DNA from: Natronoglycomyces albus
GTDB taxonomy: Bacteria > Actinomycetota > Actinomycetes > Mycobacteriales > Micromonosporaceae
Direction: 5' to 3'
DNA length: 64,000 bases
Assembly: GCF_016925535.1 (NCBI RefSeq)
Contig: NZ_CP070496.1
Span: forward strand, 124,001-188,000
The notes below the pieces were generated by a model that saw nothing but the letters and a program-made list of their open reading frames with translations, ran no database searches and was not told the DNA's origin. Position numbers and translations under genes: made by a program. The stretch's first letter is position 1. Every line of letters starts with the position of its first letter. Shown here piece after piece: positions 41,908-49,228 of the stretch.

Positions 41908-43034
41908 GCGGCACTCTCTTCGAAGTTCGACTGCTTAGGTTGCGCGGCAACCACGACCGGCCAAGCCGCGGCCAGGACACCGAGCGCGGCCAGTAGCGGC
42001 AGGCTCGGCATTGTGAGCGGGTCGGTGACCGGCCAGACGCCGACCGGGTTCAGCTGCGCGGTCACGATCACGGCCGCCAGCGCGCACGCTCCCGCGACGA
42101 CGACAGACCATTCGCGCGCCCCAAACGGGTCGGGTCGGTAACGAGTGTGCGGAACCCTCCGGGAGGCAAAGATCAGCCCGCCCACGGCCAGGCCAACCCC
42201 CACCACAAGGAGCGTCCACGCCACCGGCGCCGCAGTGGCGGCACTGAGCAGACCGTACGCGCCAATGCACAGCCCAATCAGCCCCGCCAACAGCAAGGTT
42301 GAAGTCAAGGCGCGAGACTTCGGCGGGATGTCGGCCGACCGGCCGTACCCGCGTGCCGACATCGCCGCCGCCAGCGCCAGTGCCCGATCTAGCGCCTCAT
42401 GCAACACCGGGGACACCACGGTGCGCATGAAATGCGCCGGGTTGCGTTTCGTATCGCCGCGCAGCGCGCGGGCCCGGTTGACGCGCACCGTGGAGGCGAC
42501 CAGTTGCGGGGCCACCGAGAGGGCCACGACGATGGCCACGGAGATTTCGTAGAGCGCGGCGGGCATGGAGCGCAGCATGCGTTTGGGGCTGGCCAGAGAA
42601 TTGGCCGCGCCGATGCAGACGAGCAGGGTGGCCAGCCGTAGGCCGTCATAGGCGGCGGCGGTGGCCCCTTCGGCGGTGACGGCCCCGCCCAGCCGGAACC
42701 CTTGGGCCCATTCGCCAAGCGCGATCGACGGTAGTTCGAAAAGGACAGTGGTGCCGTCGGAGCCGCCGAAGATCAGATAGAACAGCATGCGGATGCTGAT
42801 GGCGACCAGCCCGATGAACAGGAAAATACGCCAGGCCCCCGACCACGGCTCGTCGCCTCGACACAAGAAAACGACATACCCGGACACGGCGATGATGAGC
42901 AGCAGTATCCACGGGTTGACCGTCTGGGAAGCGGTGGTGGCCAACAGCAGCGCCCACGCCCACCAGGCGACCGGATGGAGCCGGATACCAGGGCGCTGGG
43001 TGGCTCCCACAGAGGCAGACACCGGGCGGCTCAC
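41904..43034 (-). CDS. ecfT: ECF transporter transmembrane (T) component
   Basis: 376 residues of the CbiQ/EcfT family. Multiple membrane helices and the two cytoplasmic coupling-helix motifs are visible as ARALRGDTKRNP and AARGYGRSA-like (MSARGYGRSADIPPKSRAL), which contact the ATPases. It joins the fused ATPase to the S component. The ATG overlaps the stop of the beta-domain gene by four bases and its own stop overlaps ecfA, so the entire set is one coupled operon. Confidence 0.88.
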   Translation of the reverse strand: MSRPVSASVGATQRPGIRLHPVAWWAWALLLATTASQTVNPWILLLIIAVSGYVVFLCRGDEPWSGAWRIFLFIGLVAISIRMLFYLIFGGSDGTTVLFELPSIALGEWAQGFRLGGAVTAEGATAAAYDGLRLATLLVCIGAANSLASPKRMLRSMPAALYEISVAIVVALSVAPQLVASTVRVNRARALRGDTKRNPAHFMRTVVSPVLHEALDRALALAAAMSARGYGRSADIPPKSRALTSTLLLAGLIGLCIGAYGLLSAATAAPVAWTLLVVGVGLAVGGLIFASRRVPHTRYRPDPFGAREWSVVVAGACALAAVIVTAQLNPVGVWPVTDPLTMPSLPLLAALGVLAAAWPVVVAAQPKQSNFEESAA

Positions 43035-43678
43035 GACCGTTTCTTAACCGAGCGGGGCCCCGTGCGGCGGCGCATTTGCCAGTACCCCAAAGCGACGATG
43101 GCCCCGATGAGAACCAACGCGACCAGCCACGACAGATCCCAAGTGGTGGAGGTGTCCGCAGCCGAGTCGGGCTCGTCGGACTCGTCGGACTCAGCCGGGG
43201 CAGCCAAAGCGCGGGCCTTGTCGGGGCTGATGTCGGGTTCGTTCCCGCCGTCGCCGAACACCCACCCTTCGACGCCGGCCGAGGCAGGCACACGCATGGA
43301 CGCGCCAAAGGAAGAAAACTCCCACTCGTCGCCGTCGGCATGCCAATACGACCAATAGGCGTCGGTGGACGGCGAGGTCGCACAGGTTCCCGCCTCGCCG
43401 GGCTGTCCGTTGATTTGACAGATCATGCCCGGCTGACCGGTCACAAACTCGACGGTGAAACCCGCCTGGCGCAACGCGTCGAGACCGGAACTGACCTCAC
43501 CGGTGGCGCATCCGGCCTCAGGGTTGCCGTCGAAATCAACCACCACGGTCACCCCGTCGCACACTTCCTGCGCCGAGGCGGGCGACGGCCCGGCCGTGAC
43601 GCCGGTAAGCAACAGCGTTGAGCACAGCAGCGCCGCAAAAGCGGTACGAAGAAAAGTGGTGGCCACAATAGACGCCTT
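43031..43678 (-). CDS. Membrane-anchored transcobalamin beta-domain-like (DUF4430-like) protein
   Basis: 215 residues from GTG 43678; ATG 43726 is an alternative. A signal peptide (cleavage near ASAQE), then a domain of about 130 residues with VTVVVDFDG, GLDALRQAGFTVEFV, NGQP, YWSYWHADGDEWEFSSFGA and VEGWVFGDG, the pattern of DUF4430/transcobalamin C-terminal domains. Four cysteines could form disulfides. An acidic linker, one membrane helix (WLVALVLIGAIVALGYW) and a basic tail anchor it. It lies between the alpha-domain gene and ecfT. B12 capture is inferred from context. Confidence 0.72.
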   Translation of the reverse strand, partial: KASIVATTFLRTAFAALLCSTLLLTGVTAGPSPASAQEVCDGVTVVVDFDGNPEAGCATGEVSSGLDALRQAGFTVEFVTGQPGMICQINGQPGEAGTCATSPSTDAYWSYWHADGDEWEFSSFGASMRVPASAGVEGWVFGDGGNEPDISPDKARALAAPAESDESDEPDSAADTSTTWDLSWLVALVLIGAIVALGYWQMRRRTGPRSVKKRS

Positions 43679-43825
43679 CACAGTCTCGGTGGGCGGTACT
43701 GAGGTAGACGCAAGACGATGTCTCACCGCAGCAATGAGGTTGGCTCAAGGCATACCGACCCGTATACCGGAAGCCGAAGGCTGAGGCCTCCGTGAAAACA
43801 CAGCGACCTCAGCCCAGGGATGAAA

Positions 43826-45109
43826 CTACTTGTCGCCTTCGCTCGAAGCGGCGGCGTTCTTGCGGGACTTCAGAATCACGCCAATGGCGATCAGAACCAG
43901 CACAGCGCCGGCGGCGAAGATCGCCCACAGCAGCCAGTTATTGCCGTTCTCGTCGTCGGATTCCACCGCGGAGTCCACGTTGGCGTCGTTGCCACAAGAG
44001 AAGTTCGGAGCGGTCGCCTCGGCCCCAGCGGCGTCAACGTTCACCAGAGTGGAGCCACCCAGCAGCAGCAACGAGTCGGCGGTGGCCTTGTCACGGGCGC
44101 CTTCCATCCACGCCTCGGACTCGTCGGCCTGGAAGCGAATCGCACCCACATTGGCCTCATCAGAGCAGTCAACCTGCAACGATTGCAGGTAGTCGCCAGC
44201 GCTGGCGACACCGTCGGTCAGGGCTTCGACGTCATCGGCGCCGGGCACCGTGACGATGGCGAGCAAGGCTTGACCGGCCATCGCCGTGGAGTTGGCGTTG
44301 GCGCCGAAACCACCGTCGACTCCGCCGTCGTCGCCTTGCAGACCGAGCAGCCACGCACCCGATGCGTTGAGCGCATCGAGGGCGTCGTCGTGGTCGCCGT
44401 CGGTCGTGGCTAGCGCGGCGGCGGCGATTCCGGTCGTGTCGGGGTCACCGAAACAGCCGTCGTCGGTGATGCCTTCGAACGCGAACGAGCCGTCGTCGCA
44501 CTGTTGAGCCACGAGGGCGTCAACGGCGGCGTCGATGTCGGCGGCCACGTCGGCCCCGGCGATAGTGGAGGCGTGGTGTAGACCCAGCAGCGCCCATGCG
44601 TTGCTCAAGGTCGCGCCGTCTCCGAAGGAACCGTCGTCATCTTGTGCCTCGGACAGGTCGCCGACGAGGTCGTATCCACCGAAGTCGGTGATGTCGCCAC
44701 CGGCGGCGGCTACTGCTAGCAGTGTCTTACCGGCGGCTCCGGCTTGCAGGTCGCCCTCTTCGCCTTCGAGGTACGCGCCGAGTACGTCGGCTGAGTCGAG
44801 CCAGCCGAGCGTGGCTTCGGTCTGCTCGGAGCCGTAACCGGCGGCCATGAGCCCGATGACGGCGTCTAGAGAAGCGCTTTGGCTGGCGGCGCCGTCGACC
44901 TCCCAAGCTTGGCCGTCCTCTGCGCTAGCTTGGCTCAGCAGCCATTGCCCGGCAGCTGCGGCGGGGTTGGACAGGGCGTCCTCGCCGTCGGTTTGCGCCG
45001 CAGCGGGCGCGGCGAACGCCGAGATCATGGAGAACGAGAGCACCCCGGTGGCGGCTATGGCGGCGGAGCGTTTGGCTGACGCACCGACCTTCTTCGAACA
45101 GATCTGCAT
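43826..45109 (-). CDS. Membrane-anchored alpha/alpha-barrel (transcobalamin alpha-domain-like) protein
   Basis: 427 residues from ATG 45109; the longer frame to 45322 runs through the riboswitch and is rejected. A signal peptide ends at AAPAAAQT. The mature part has repeated prenyltransferase/squalene-oxidase-type units with DDGSF or DGGF turns (SEAQDDDGSFGDGATLSNAW; QQCDDGSFAF; DDGGVDGGFGANA), giving an alpha/alpha toroid like the alpha domain of intrinsic factor and transcobalamin. A C-terminal helix (WLLWAIFAAGAVLVLIAIGV) and KSRKN anchor it. First gene of the B12 operon, directly after the riboswitch. Confidence 0.78.
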   Translation of the reverse strand: MQICSKKVGASAKRSAAIAATGVLSFSMISAFAAPAAAQTDGEDALSNPAAAAGQWLLSQASAEDGQAWEVDGAASQSASLDAVIGLMAAGYGSEQTEATLGWLDSADVLGAYLEGEEGDLQAGAAGKTLLAVAAAGGDITDFGGYDLVGDLSEAQDDDGSFGDGATLSNAWALLGLHHASTIAGADVAADIDAAVDALVAQQCDDGSFAFEGITDDGCFGDPDTTGIAAAALATTDGDHDDALDALNASGAWLLGLQGDDGGVDGGFGANANSTAMAGQALLAIVTVPGADDVEALTDGVASAGDYLQSLQVDCSDEANVGAIRFQADESEAWMEGARDKATADSLLLLGGSTLVNVDAAGAEATAPNFSCGNDANVDSAVESDDENGNNWLLWAIFAAGAVLVLIAIGVILKSRKNAAASSEGDK

Positions 45110-45210
45110 GCCTGACCTTTCATGTAGCGAAGTCTGGGCAGGCGGGAAGGTGAAGCCGCGGCGCGGCTGTCTTCCGACCTGTAGACCACGACAGGCGGTA
45201 GGGACTGGTT

Positions 45211-45395
45211 GAGAGCAAGGCGGGTTTTCGGGCTCACGCGGGGTGATCCGGGCGATGGTCTCACCTGGGAGGCCATGTGGGCGAGAGTCTGCGCGTACGC
45301 GCGGCGACTCCAGGTGAGACACATGTGGCTCGGCCGCGACTACCGTTGCGGGTCAGCGCCGGCCTTTGACCGGACTTCCCCCGCGACTTGCCGTC
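45211..45395 (-). ncRNA. Cobalamin riboswitch
   Basis: On the reverse strand the conserved core GGGGAAGTCCGGTCAAAGG continues as CCGGCGCTGACCCGCAACGG (45380-45342), the B12-element signature. The conserved tail GTGAGCCCGAAAACCCGCC is at 45236-45218. GGCAAG (45393-45388) can pair with CTTGCT (45218-45213) as the closing stem. Inside, GTCTCACCTGG (45320-45310) and CCAGGTGAGAC (45269-45259) form a stem. It precedes the alpha-domain gene by about 100 bases, where an AGCCGC/GCGGCT hairpin (45154-45168) may belong to the expression platform. Expected to reduce expression when B12 is present. Confidence 0.85.
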
Positions 45396-45629
45396 ATTTA
45401 AGTTTTCCTCTTCGCAGCGTAACCGGTGTAATGCGACTGGGGATGGCAGGGACGCTCCGCAGTGAGGTCGCCCGGTGGCACAACTGGGTTCAGATTGCTG
45501 CTTTTCATAATTTTTCGGGGCGTAACCGGCGGGGTATTTGTCGTAAACAGGCAGAAAGTGGAACTTATTCGTCACTGTCTGCCTTTCGGGTTATTGACCT
45601 GTGTGACCGGTCCCGATAGCGTCCAATGC
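45396..45629. other. Divergent promoter region
   Basis: About 230 bases between the riboswitch and the TetR gene. The promoter of the B12 operon must lie here on the reverse strand; TTGACC and TAGCGT for tetR are on the plus strand at the right end. Confidence 0.5.
45594..45622 (+). promoter_or_regulatory. Leaderless promoter of the TetR gene
   Basis: TTGACC (45594-45599), 17 bp, TAGCGT (45617-45622), then seven bases to the ATG at 45630. GACCGGTC in the spacer is a short palindrome and may be an autoregulatory site. Confidence 0.7.
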
Positions 45630-46202
45630 ATGGATCACCCCACCACGAGTGACAATGACACTGCGCTGCACATCGCAATGGAAGTCTTTCAGCGCCAAGG
45701 CTTCGAAGCCACATCAATGTCCGACCTGGTCGCCGCGACCGGCATGAACCGGGCCAGCCTCTATTCCACCTTCGGCAGCAAACACCAGCTGTATTTGGCC
45801 GCGCTCACGTACTGGCGCAACCGAAGCGAAGCGCAAGCCCACGCCGTCATGGGTGCCGACGACGCCTTTTTCGACATGTTGGCCAACGTCCTCAAGGTCG
45901 TGGCCCGGCAAGCGCGCGAAGGAAACCTTATGGTCAGCGCCGCCGTTGAACTGGCCGCCGGAGACCCGTTGACTTCCCGCCGAGTCCGTGAAACCTGGAC
46001 TAAATCCGAAGCCGACCTCAAACGAGTACTCCATCAGGCCAAAGCCACCGGGCAGCTATCGGCCTCGGTTGACGTCGAACAACTGGCCCGCACCATCCTG
46101 GTGTTCCTACAAGGTATGTACGTCGTCGGTCGGGTCGAAGAAGAGGAAGGCTGGGTAGCCAGCGCCGCGCAGGGAATACAGGCGCTTTTGAAAGGAGCCT
46201 GA
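45630..46202 (+). CDS. TetR-family transcriptional regulator
   Basis: 190 residues from ATG 45630, set by the leaderless promoter; the open frame from 45462 is too long. The DNA-binding domain is clear: ALHIAMEVFQRQGFEATSMSDLVAATGMNRASLYSTFGSKHQLYLAAL. The C-terminal ligand domain resembles the TetR_C_16 or YxaF-like group (VSAAVELAAGDPLTSRRVRETWTKSE; TILVFLQGMYVVGRV). It is divergent from the B12 operon and convergent with a lipoprotein gene. Its targets are not evident. Confidence 0.88.
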   Translation: MDHPTTSDNDTALHIAMEVFQRQGFEATSMSDLVAATGMNRASLYSTFGSKHQLYLAALTYWRNRSEAQAHAVMGADDAFFDMLANVLKVVARQAREGNLMVSAAVELAAGDPLTSRRVRETWTKSEADLKRVLHQAKATGQLSASVDVEQLARTILVFLQGMYVVGRVEEEEGWVASAAQGIQALLKGA

Positions 46203-46220
46203 GGCGGCAGGGTAACCGGC

Positions 46221-47141
46221 TCACTTTGTCAAAATGCCCAACCGCTCGACCATGAGTTCGTCGAATAGCTCATCGCCCAACGTCCACGGGTCGTAACCGG
46301 CGTCCTGACACGCCAAGTCCGCATCCGACAATGCCCACTCCTGGCCCGCGAACTGCTGCAACTGCTCAAAGTGTTCGGTGGACAACAAGCCCTCAGCGGT
46401 AAAGCCATCCCACTGACCCAGCTCCTGCTCGACAATGCGCTCTCCGGCCTCGCGGTAAGCCTGGTAGATCTCATCGGCCTGCACTTGGAAGCTGTAGCGC
46501 ACCAGATGCGGATCATGGGCTACCTCATGCCCCAGCTCCTCGCTGAGACACTCGTTCCATCCCGCAACGTGCTGCCGATAATCCGCGTTGGCGTCGATCT
46601 CTTCGCGCACCTGTTGCGCGGCTTCCTCCCATTCTTCGTGGGAATACTCCAGCATCGTCAACGCGGACAAGCCGAAGGTGGCAAAGGCCTGTTCGTCACA
46701 TGCGGCCGCGAGCGAGAAGTAGCCCAGCTGGTCGGCATCGCTCATCGCGTGAAACTGGGCGTCGGCGGCTTCAGCCGCGGCTTGCGCGCGCATCTGAATC
46801 GCGGTCTTTTCCACAATGACGGTCGCGACGCCGTAGGCGTACTTCTCTTGGAACTCGCGCGAGTCCTCGGCCAGTTCGGCTTCCAAGTCGAACCGGCCCG
46901 ACAGGGGAAGATAGTCGAAGCCTTCCGCGCCGATACAGTCAGCGAGGAAAGCCTCATATTCGGAGGCGGGCTGCGTCTGCCTTCGCTCCAGCTCAGTGCT
47001 TTGGATGTCACTATGCTGCGTGGCCTCCTCACTCGGGCCAGCATCGGCGGCCTCCAGCAGGTCGCAACCGGTGAGCGAAGACGCGAGGAGCCCGGCCACC
47101 ACTATGGCGGCCGGGCCTCGGAAAGTCATGAACGAGCGCAC
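46221..47141 (-). CDS. Lipoprotein of unknown function
   Basis: 306 residues from GTG 47141; TAGATT lies seven bases upstream, so a leaderless start is favoured over the internal ATG at 47129. The lipobox LTGC ends the signal peptide near residue 26. The mature protein is very acidic and helical, with six cysteines in the exported part (LADCIGAEG; AACDEQ; WNECLSEE; LACQDAGY), probably in disulfides. No known domain. It lies on the outer face of the membrane. Function unknown; convergent with tetR. Confidence 0.72.
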   Translation of the reverse strand: MRSFMTFRGPAAIVVAGLLASSLTGCDLLEAADAGPSEEATQHSDIQSTELERRQTQPASEYEAFLADCIGAEGFDYLPLSGRFDLEAELAEDSREFQEKYAYGVATVIVEKTAIQMRAQAAAEAADAQFHAMSDADQLGYFSLAAACDEQAFATFGLSALTMLEYSHEEWEEAAQQVREEIDANADYRQHVAGWNECLSEELGHEVAHDPHLVRYSFQVQADEIYQAYREAGERIVEQELGQWDGFTAEGLLSTEHFEQLQQFAGQEWALSDADLACQDAGYDPWTLGDELFDELMVERLGILTK

Positions 47142-47236
47142 TCCCTCAAATCTATCGGCTCATCATGAAACGCCCTCAGGTGCCTGTGGGGGCTGGTGCC
47201 CGCGTCAGCTTGCAACCAGGCACCGAACCGGGCGGG

Positions 47237-47743
47237 CTACACGGCGAAGATCTCCCCATCACGGACCTCGACATCCACCGGCGTCAACCCCTCGGTGGCT
47301 GGACCGTTGAGCAACTCACCATTGACAGAGAACTGAGAACCGTGCGCCGGGCAGGTCATGACGCCGTCGCCATCGGGCGCGTTCACAGCGGTGCCCTGGT
47401 GCGGGCAGGTGGTGCTGAAGCCCTCGAACTGGCCCGGTTCGGGCTGGACCAAGGCGATACTGCCGATGATGATGCCACCACCGACGGGGACCTCATCGGT
47501 CGAAGCCAACGGGGTGTCAGGGTCGGCATCGTCGGCGGTATTCGCGCCATTGCCGGAGTTCTCGGAGGGTCCGGAGCCGCACGCGGCGAGCACGCCGACC
47601 GCACCGAGGCCAAGCGCGCCACACATGAGGCCACGTCGGCTGGCAAGGAGCGAACGGGCCACCCTGGCCCCCGGCGCGGCGGCCTCGCTAGAGAGAGCAG
47701 ACGTCTCGGTGGTGTCGGCTGTGTTTGCTGAATCCGTAGTCAT
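47237..47743 (-). CDS. Rieske 2Fe-2S protein, exported lipoprotein
   Basis: 168 residues from ATG 47743. After an acidic Ser/Thr-rich start, SRRGLMCGALGLGAVGVLAACG combines a Tat-like twin arginine with a lipobox. The Rieske domain has both cluster motifs, CPHQG and CPAHGS, each with Cys and His ligands, and is small, of the arsenite-oxidase/QcrA-like small type. It probably transfers electrons on the outer face of the membrane. No partner oxidase gene is adjacent. It is upstream of nothing on the same strand except the lipoprotein gene separated by 95 bases. Confidence 0.88.
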   Translation of the reverse strand: MTTDSANTADTTETSALSSEAAAPGARVARSLLASRRGLMCGALGLGAVGVLAACGSGPSENSGNGANTADDADPDTPLASTDEVPVGGGIIIGSIALVQPEPGQFEGFSTTCPHQGTAVNAPDGDGVMTCPAHGSQFSVNGELLNGPATEGLTPVDVEVRDGEIFAV

Positions 47744-47914
47744 AGCCTCGTTTATATCCGACCATGTCGATGGAACCAAGCGCGTTGGCGCAGCTCACGA
47801 GCCACCAAAAGGGCGCGAATAGAGAATGTCGAGGTGAGGGACTCAGAGCCGGCAAGACGGAACATTCCGTGGCAATCCCGACCCATCCGTGGCGATGTCA
47901 GCATCGAATACAAG

Positions 47915-47957
47915 GCGGGAGCGGCAGGTGGAGTGTCCCCCGGCTTGCCGCTCCCGC
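47915..47957 (-). terminator. Hairpin after the acyl-CoA dehydrogenase gene
   Basis: GCGGGAGCGGCA (47915-47926) pairs exactly with TGCCGCTCCCGC (47946-47957). It lies 14 bases after the reverse-strand stop at 47972 and ends the accD-acd transcript. Confidence 0.8.
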
Positions 47958-47971
47958 TTGAAGTCTTCCTC

Positions 47972-49123
47972 TTACTTCAATCCCATGCCCCGGGCGATGA
48001 GCATCCGCTGCACCTCGTTGGTGCCTTCGCCGATCTCCAAGATCTTGGAGTCGCGCCAGTGGCGGGCCACCAGCGTCTCGTTCATGAAGCCGTAGCCGCC
48101 AAAGATCTGGGTGGCCGCGCGGGCGTTCTCGACCGCCGCGTCCGAGGCATGCAGCTTGCACATGGCCGCCTCGTCCTTATACGGCTTGCCCGCGATCGCC
48201 CGCTCGGCCGCGTCGCGCCAAGCCAGGCGGGCGGTGTAGGCCCGCAGTTTCATATCGGCCAGCTGGAACTGGATCGCCTGGTTTTCGCCGATGTAACGCC
48301 CAAACGCCTTCCGCGTCTTGGCGTAGGCCAGGGCCTCATCGACGCAGCCTTGCGCCATTCCCGCCGACAGCGCGGCCAGCATGATGCGCCCGTTGTCCAG
48401 CAGCTGCAGGAACTGGGCGAAACCCTTACCGCGCGGGCCCAGCAGGTTCTCTTCGGGAACCCGGCAGTTGTCGAAGAACAGCGGGCGGGTGTCCGAGGAG
48501 TTCCAGCCCACCTTCGAATACGGCTTCCCGACCGTCAACCCGGGCGTGCCCTTGGGGACAACGATCGCCGAGATTTCCGGGCGGCCGTCCGGGCGCTCCC
48601 CGGTCACGGCCGTGACGATGATCAGCTCGGTCAGGTCGGTGCCCGAGTTGGTGATGAAGCACTTGGCGCCGTCGATGACCCACTCGCCGTTCTCCACCCG
48701 GGCGCGTGTCTTCGTCGCGCCCGCGTCCGAGCCGCCTTCGGGCTCGGTCAGGCCAAACGCGACGAGCCCCGGCTGGGTGGCGATGCGAGGCAGCCACTTT
48801 TTGCGCTGGTCGTCGGTGCCGAAGTGGTAGATGCCTTCGGCTCCGAGCGTGACCCCGGCTTCGACCGTGACCGCTAGCGACGAGTCCACCTTCGCGATCT
48901 CCTCGATCGCCAGGCCCAACAGCATCATGTCGCCGCCGGCCCCGCCGTACTCCTCGGGCAACGTCACGCCGAAGACGCCCAGTTCTCCCAGCTTGCGGAC
49001 CAAGTCAGTGGGGAAGGTGTGGTTCTCGTAGTTTTGTTCTGAGACGGGCCGGACCTCTTTGTTCACGAAGTCGCGCACGGCGGCGGCGAAGTCGCGCTGG
49101 TCGGGCGTAAGCCGGAAATCCAT
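47972..49123 (-). CDS. Acyl-CoA dehydrogenase (probably branched or short chain)
   Basis: 383 residues of normal length. N-terminal helical domain FRLTPDQRDFAAAVRDFV, then the flavin signatures GLTEPEGGSDAGATKT and WVIDGAKCFITNSG, and the C-terminal FGRYIGENQAIQFQLADM and GGYGFMNE. The catalytic-type glutamate is in EIGEGTNEVQRM. It oxidises acyl-CoA to enoyl-CoA and passes electrons to ETF in the cytoplasm. It follows accD, as fadE19 follows accD1/accA1 in M. tuberculosis leucine catabolism, so isovaleryl-CoA is the likely substrate. AAAGGAGCACACC precedes the ATG. Confidence 0.9.
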   Translation of the reverse strand: MDFRLTPDQRDFAAAVRDFVNKEVRPVSEQNYENHTFPTDLVRKLGELGVFGVTLPEEYGGAGGDMMLLGLAIEEIAKVDSSLAVTVEAGVTLGAEGIYHFGTDDQRKKWLPRIATQPGLVAFGLTEPEGGSDAGATKTRARVENGEWVIDGAKCFITNSGTDLTELIIVTAVTGERPDGRPEISAIVVPKGTPGLTVGKPYSKVGWNSSDTRPLFFDNCRVPEENLLGPRGKGFAQFLQLLDNGRIMLAALSAGMAQGCVDEALAYAKTRKAFGRYIGENQAIQFQLADMKLRAYTARLAWRDAAERAIAGKPYKDEAAMCKLHASDAAVENARAATQIFGGYGFMNETLVARHWRDSKILEIGEGTNEVQRMLIARGMGLK

Positions 49124-49228
49124 GGTGTGCTCCTTTGCATGGGCTGTCCGAAGGGTTGCTTCTGGCAGGCCTGGAGGCTCATGCAGGTGAACACCTGCGG
49201 GGCCTCGTCGTTTACCGGTCAGGGTTGT

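Noticed and set aside
43826-45322. Longer version of the alpha-domain protein starting at 45322
   Set aside because: Its first 71 codons run through the cobalamin riboswitch; the signal peptide begins at 45109.
45462-45629. N-terminal extension of the TetR regulator
   Set aside because: It covers the promoter TTGACC-N17-TAGCGT, and TetR homology begins after 45630.
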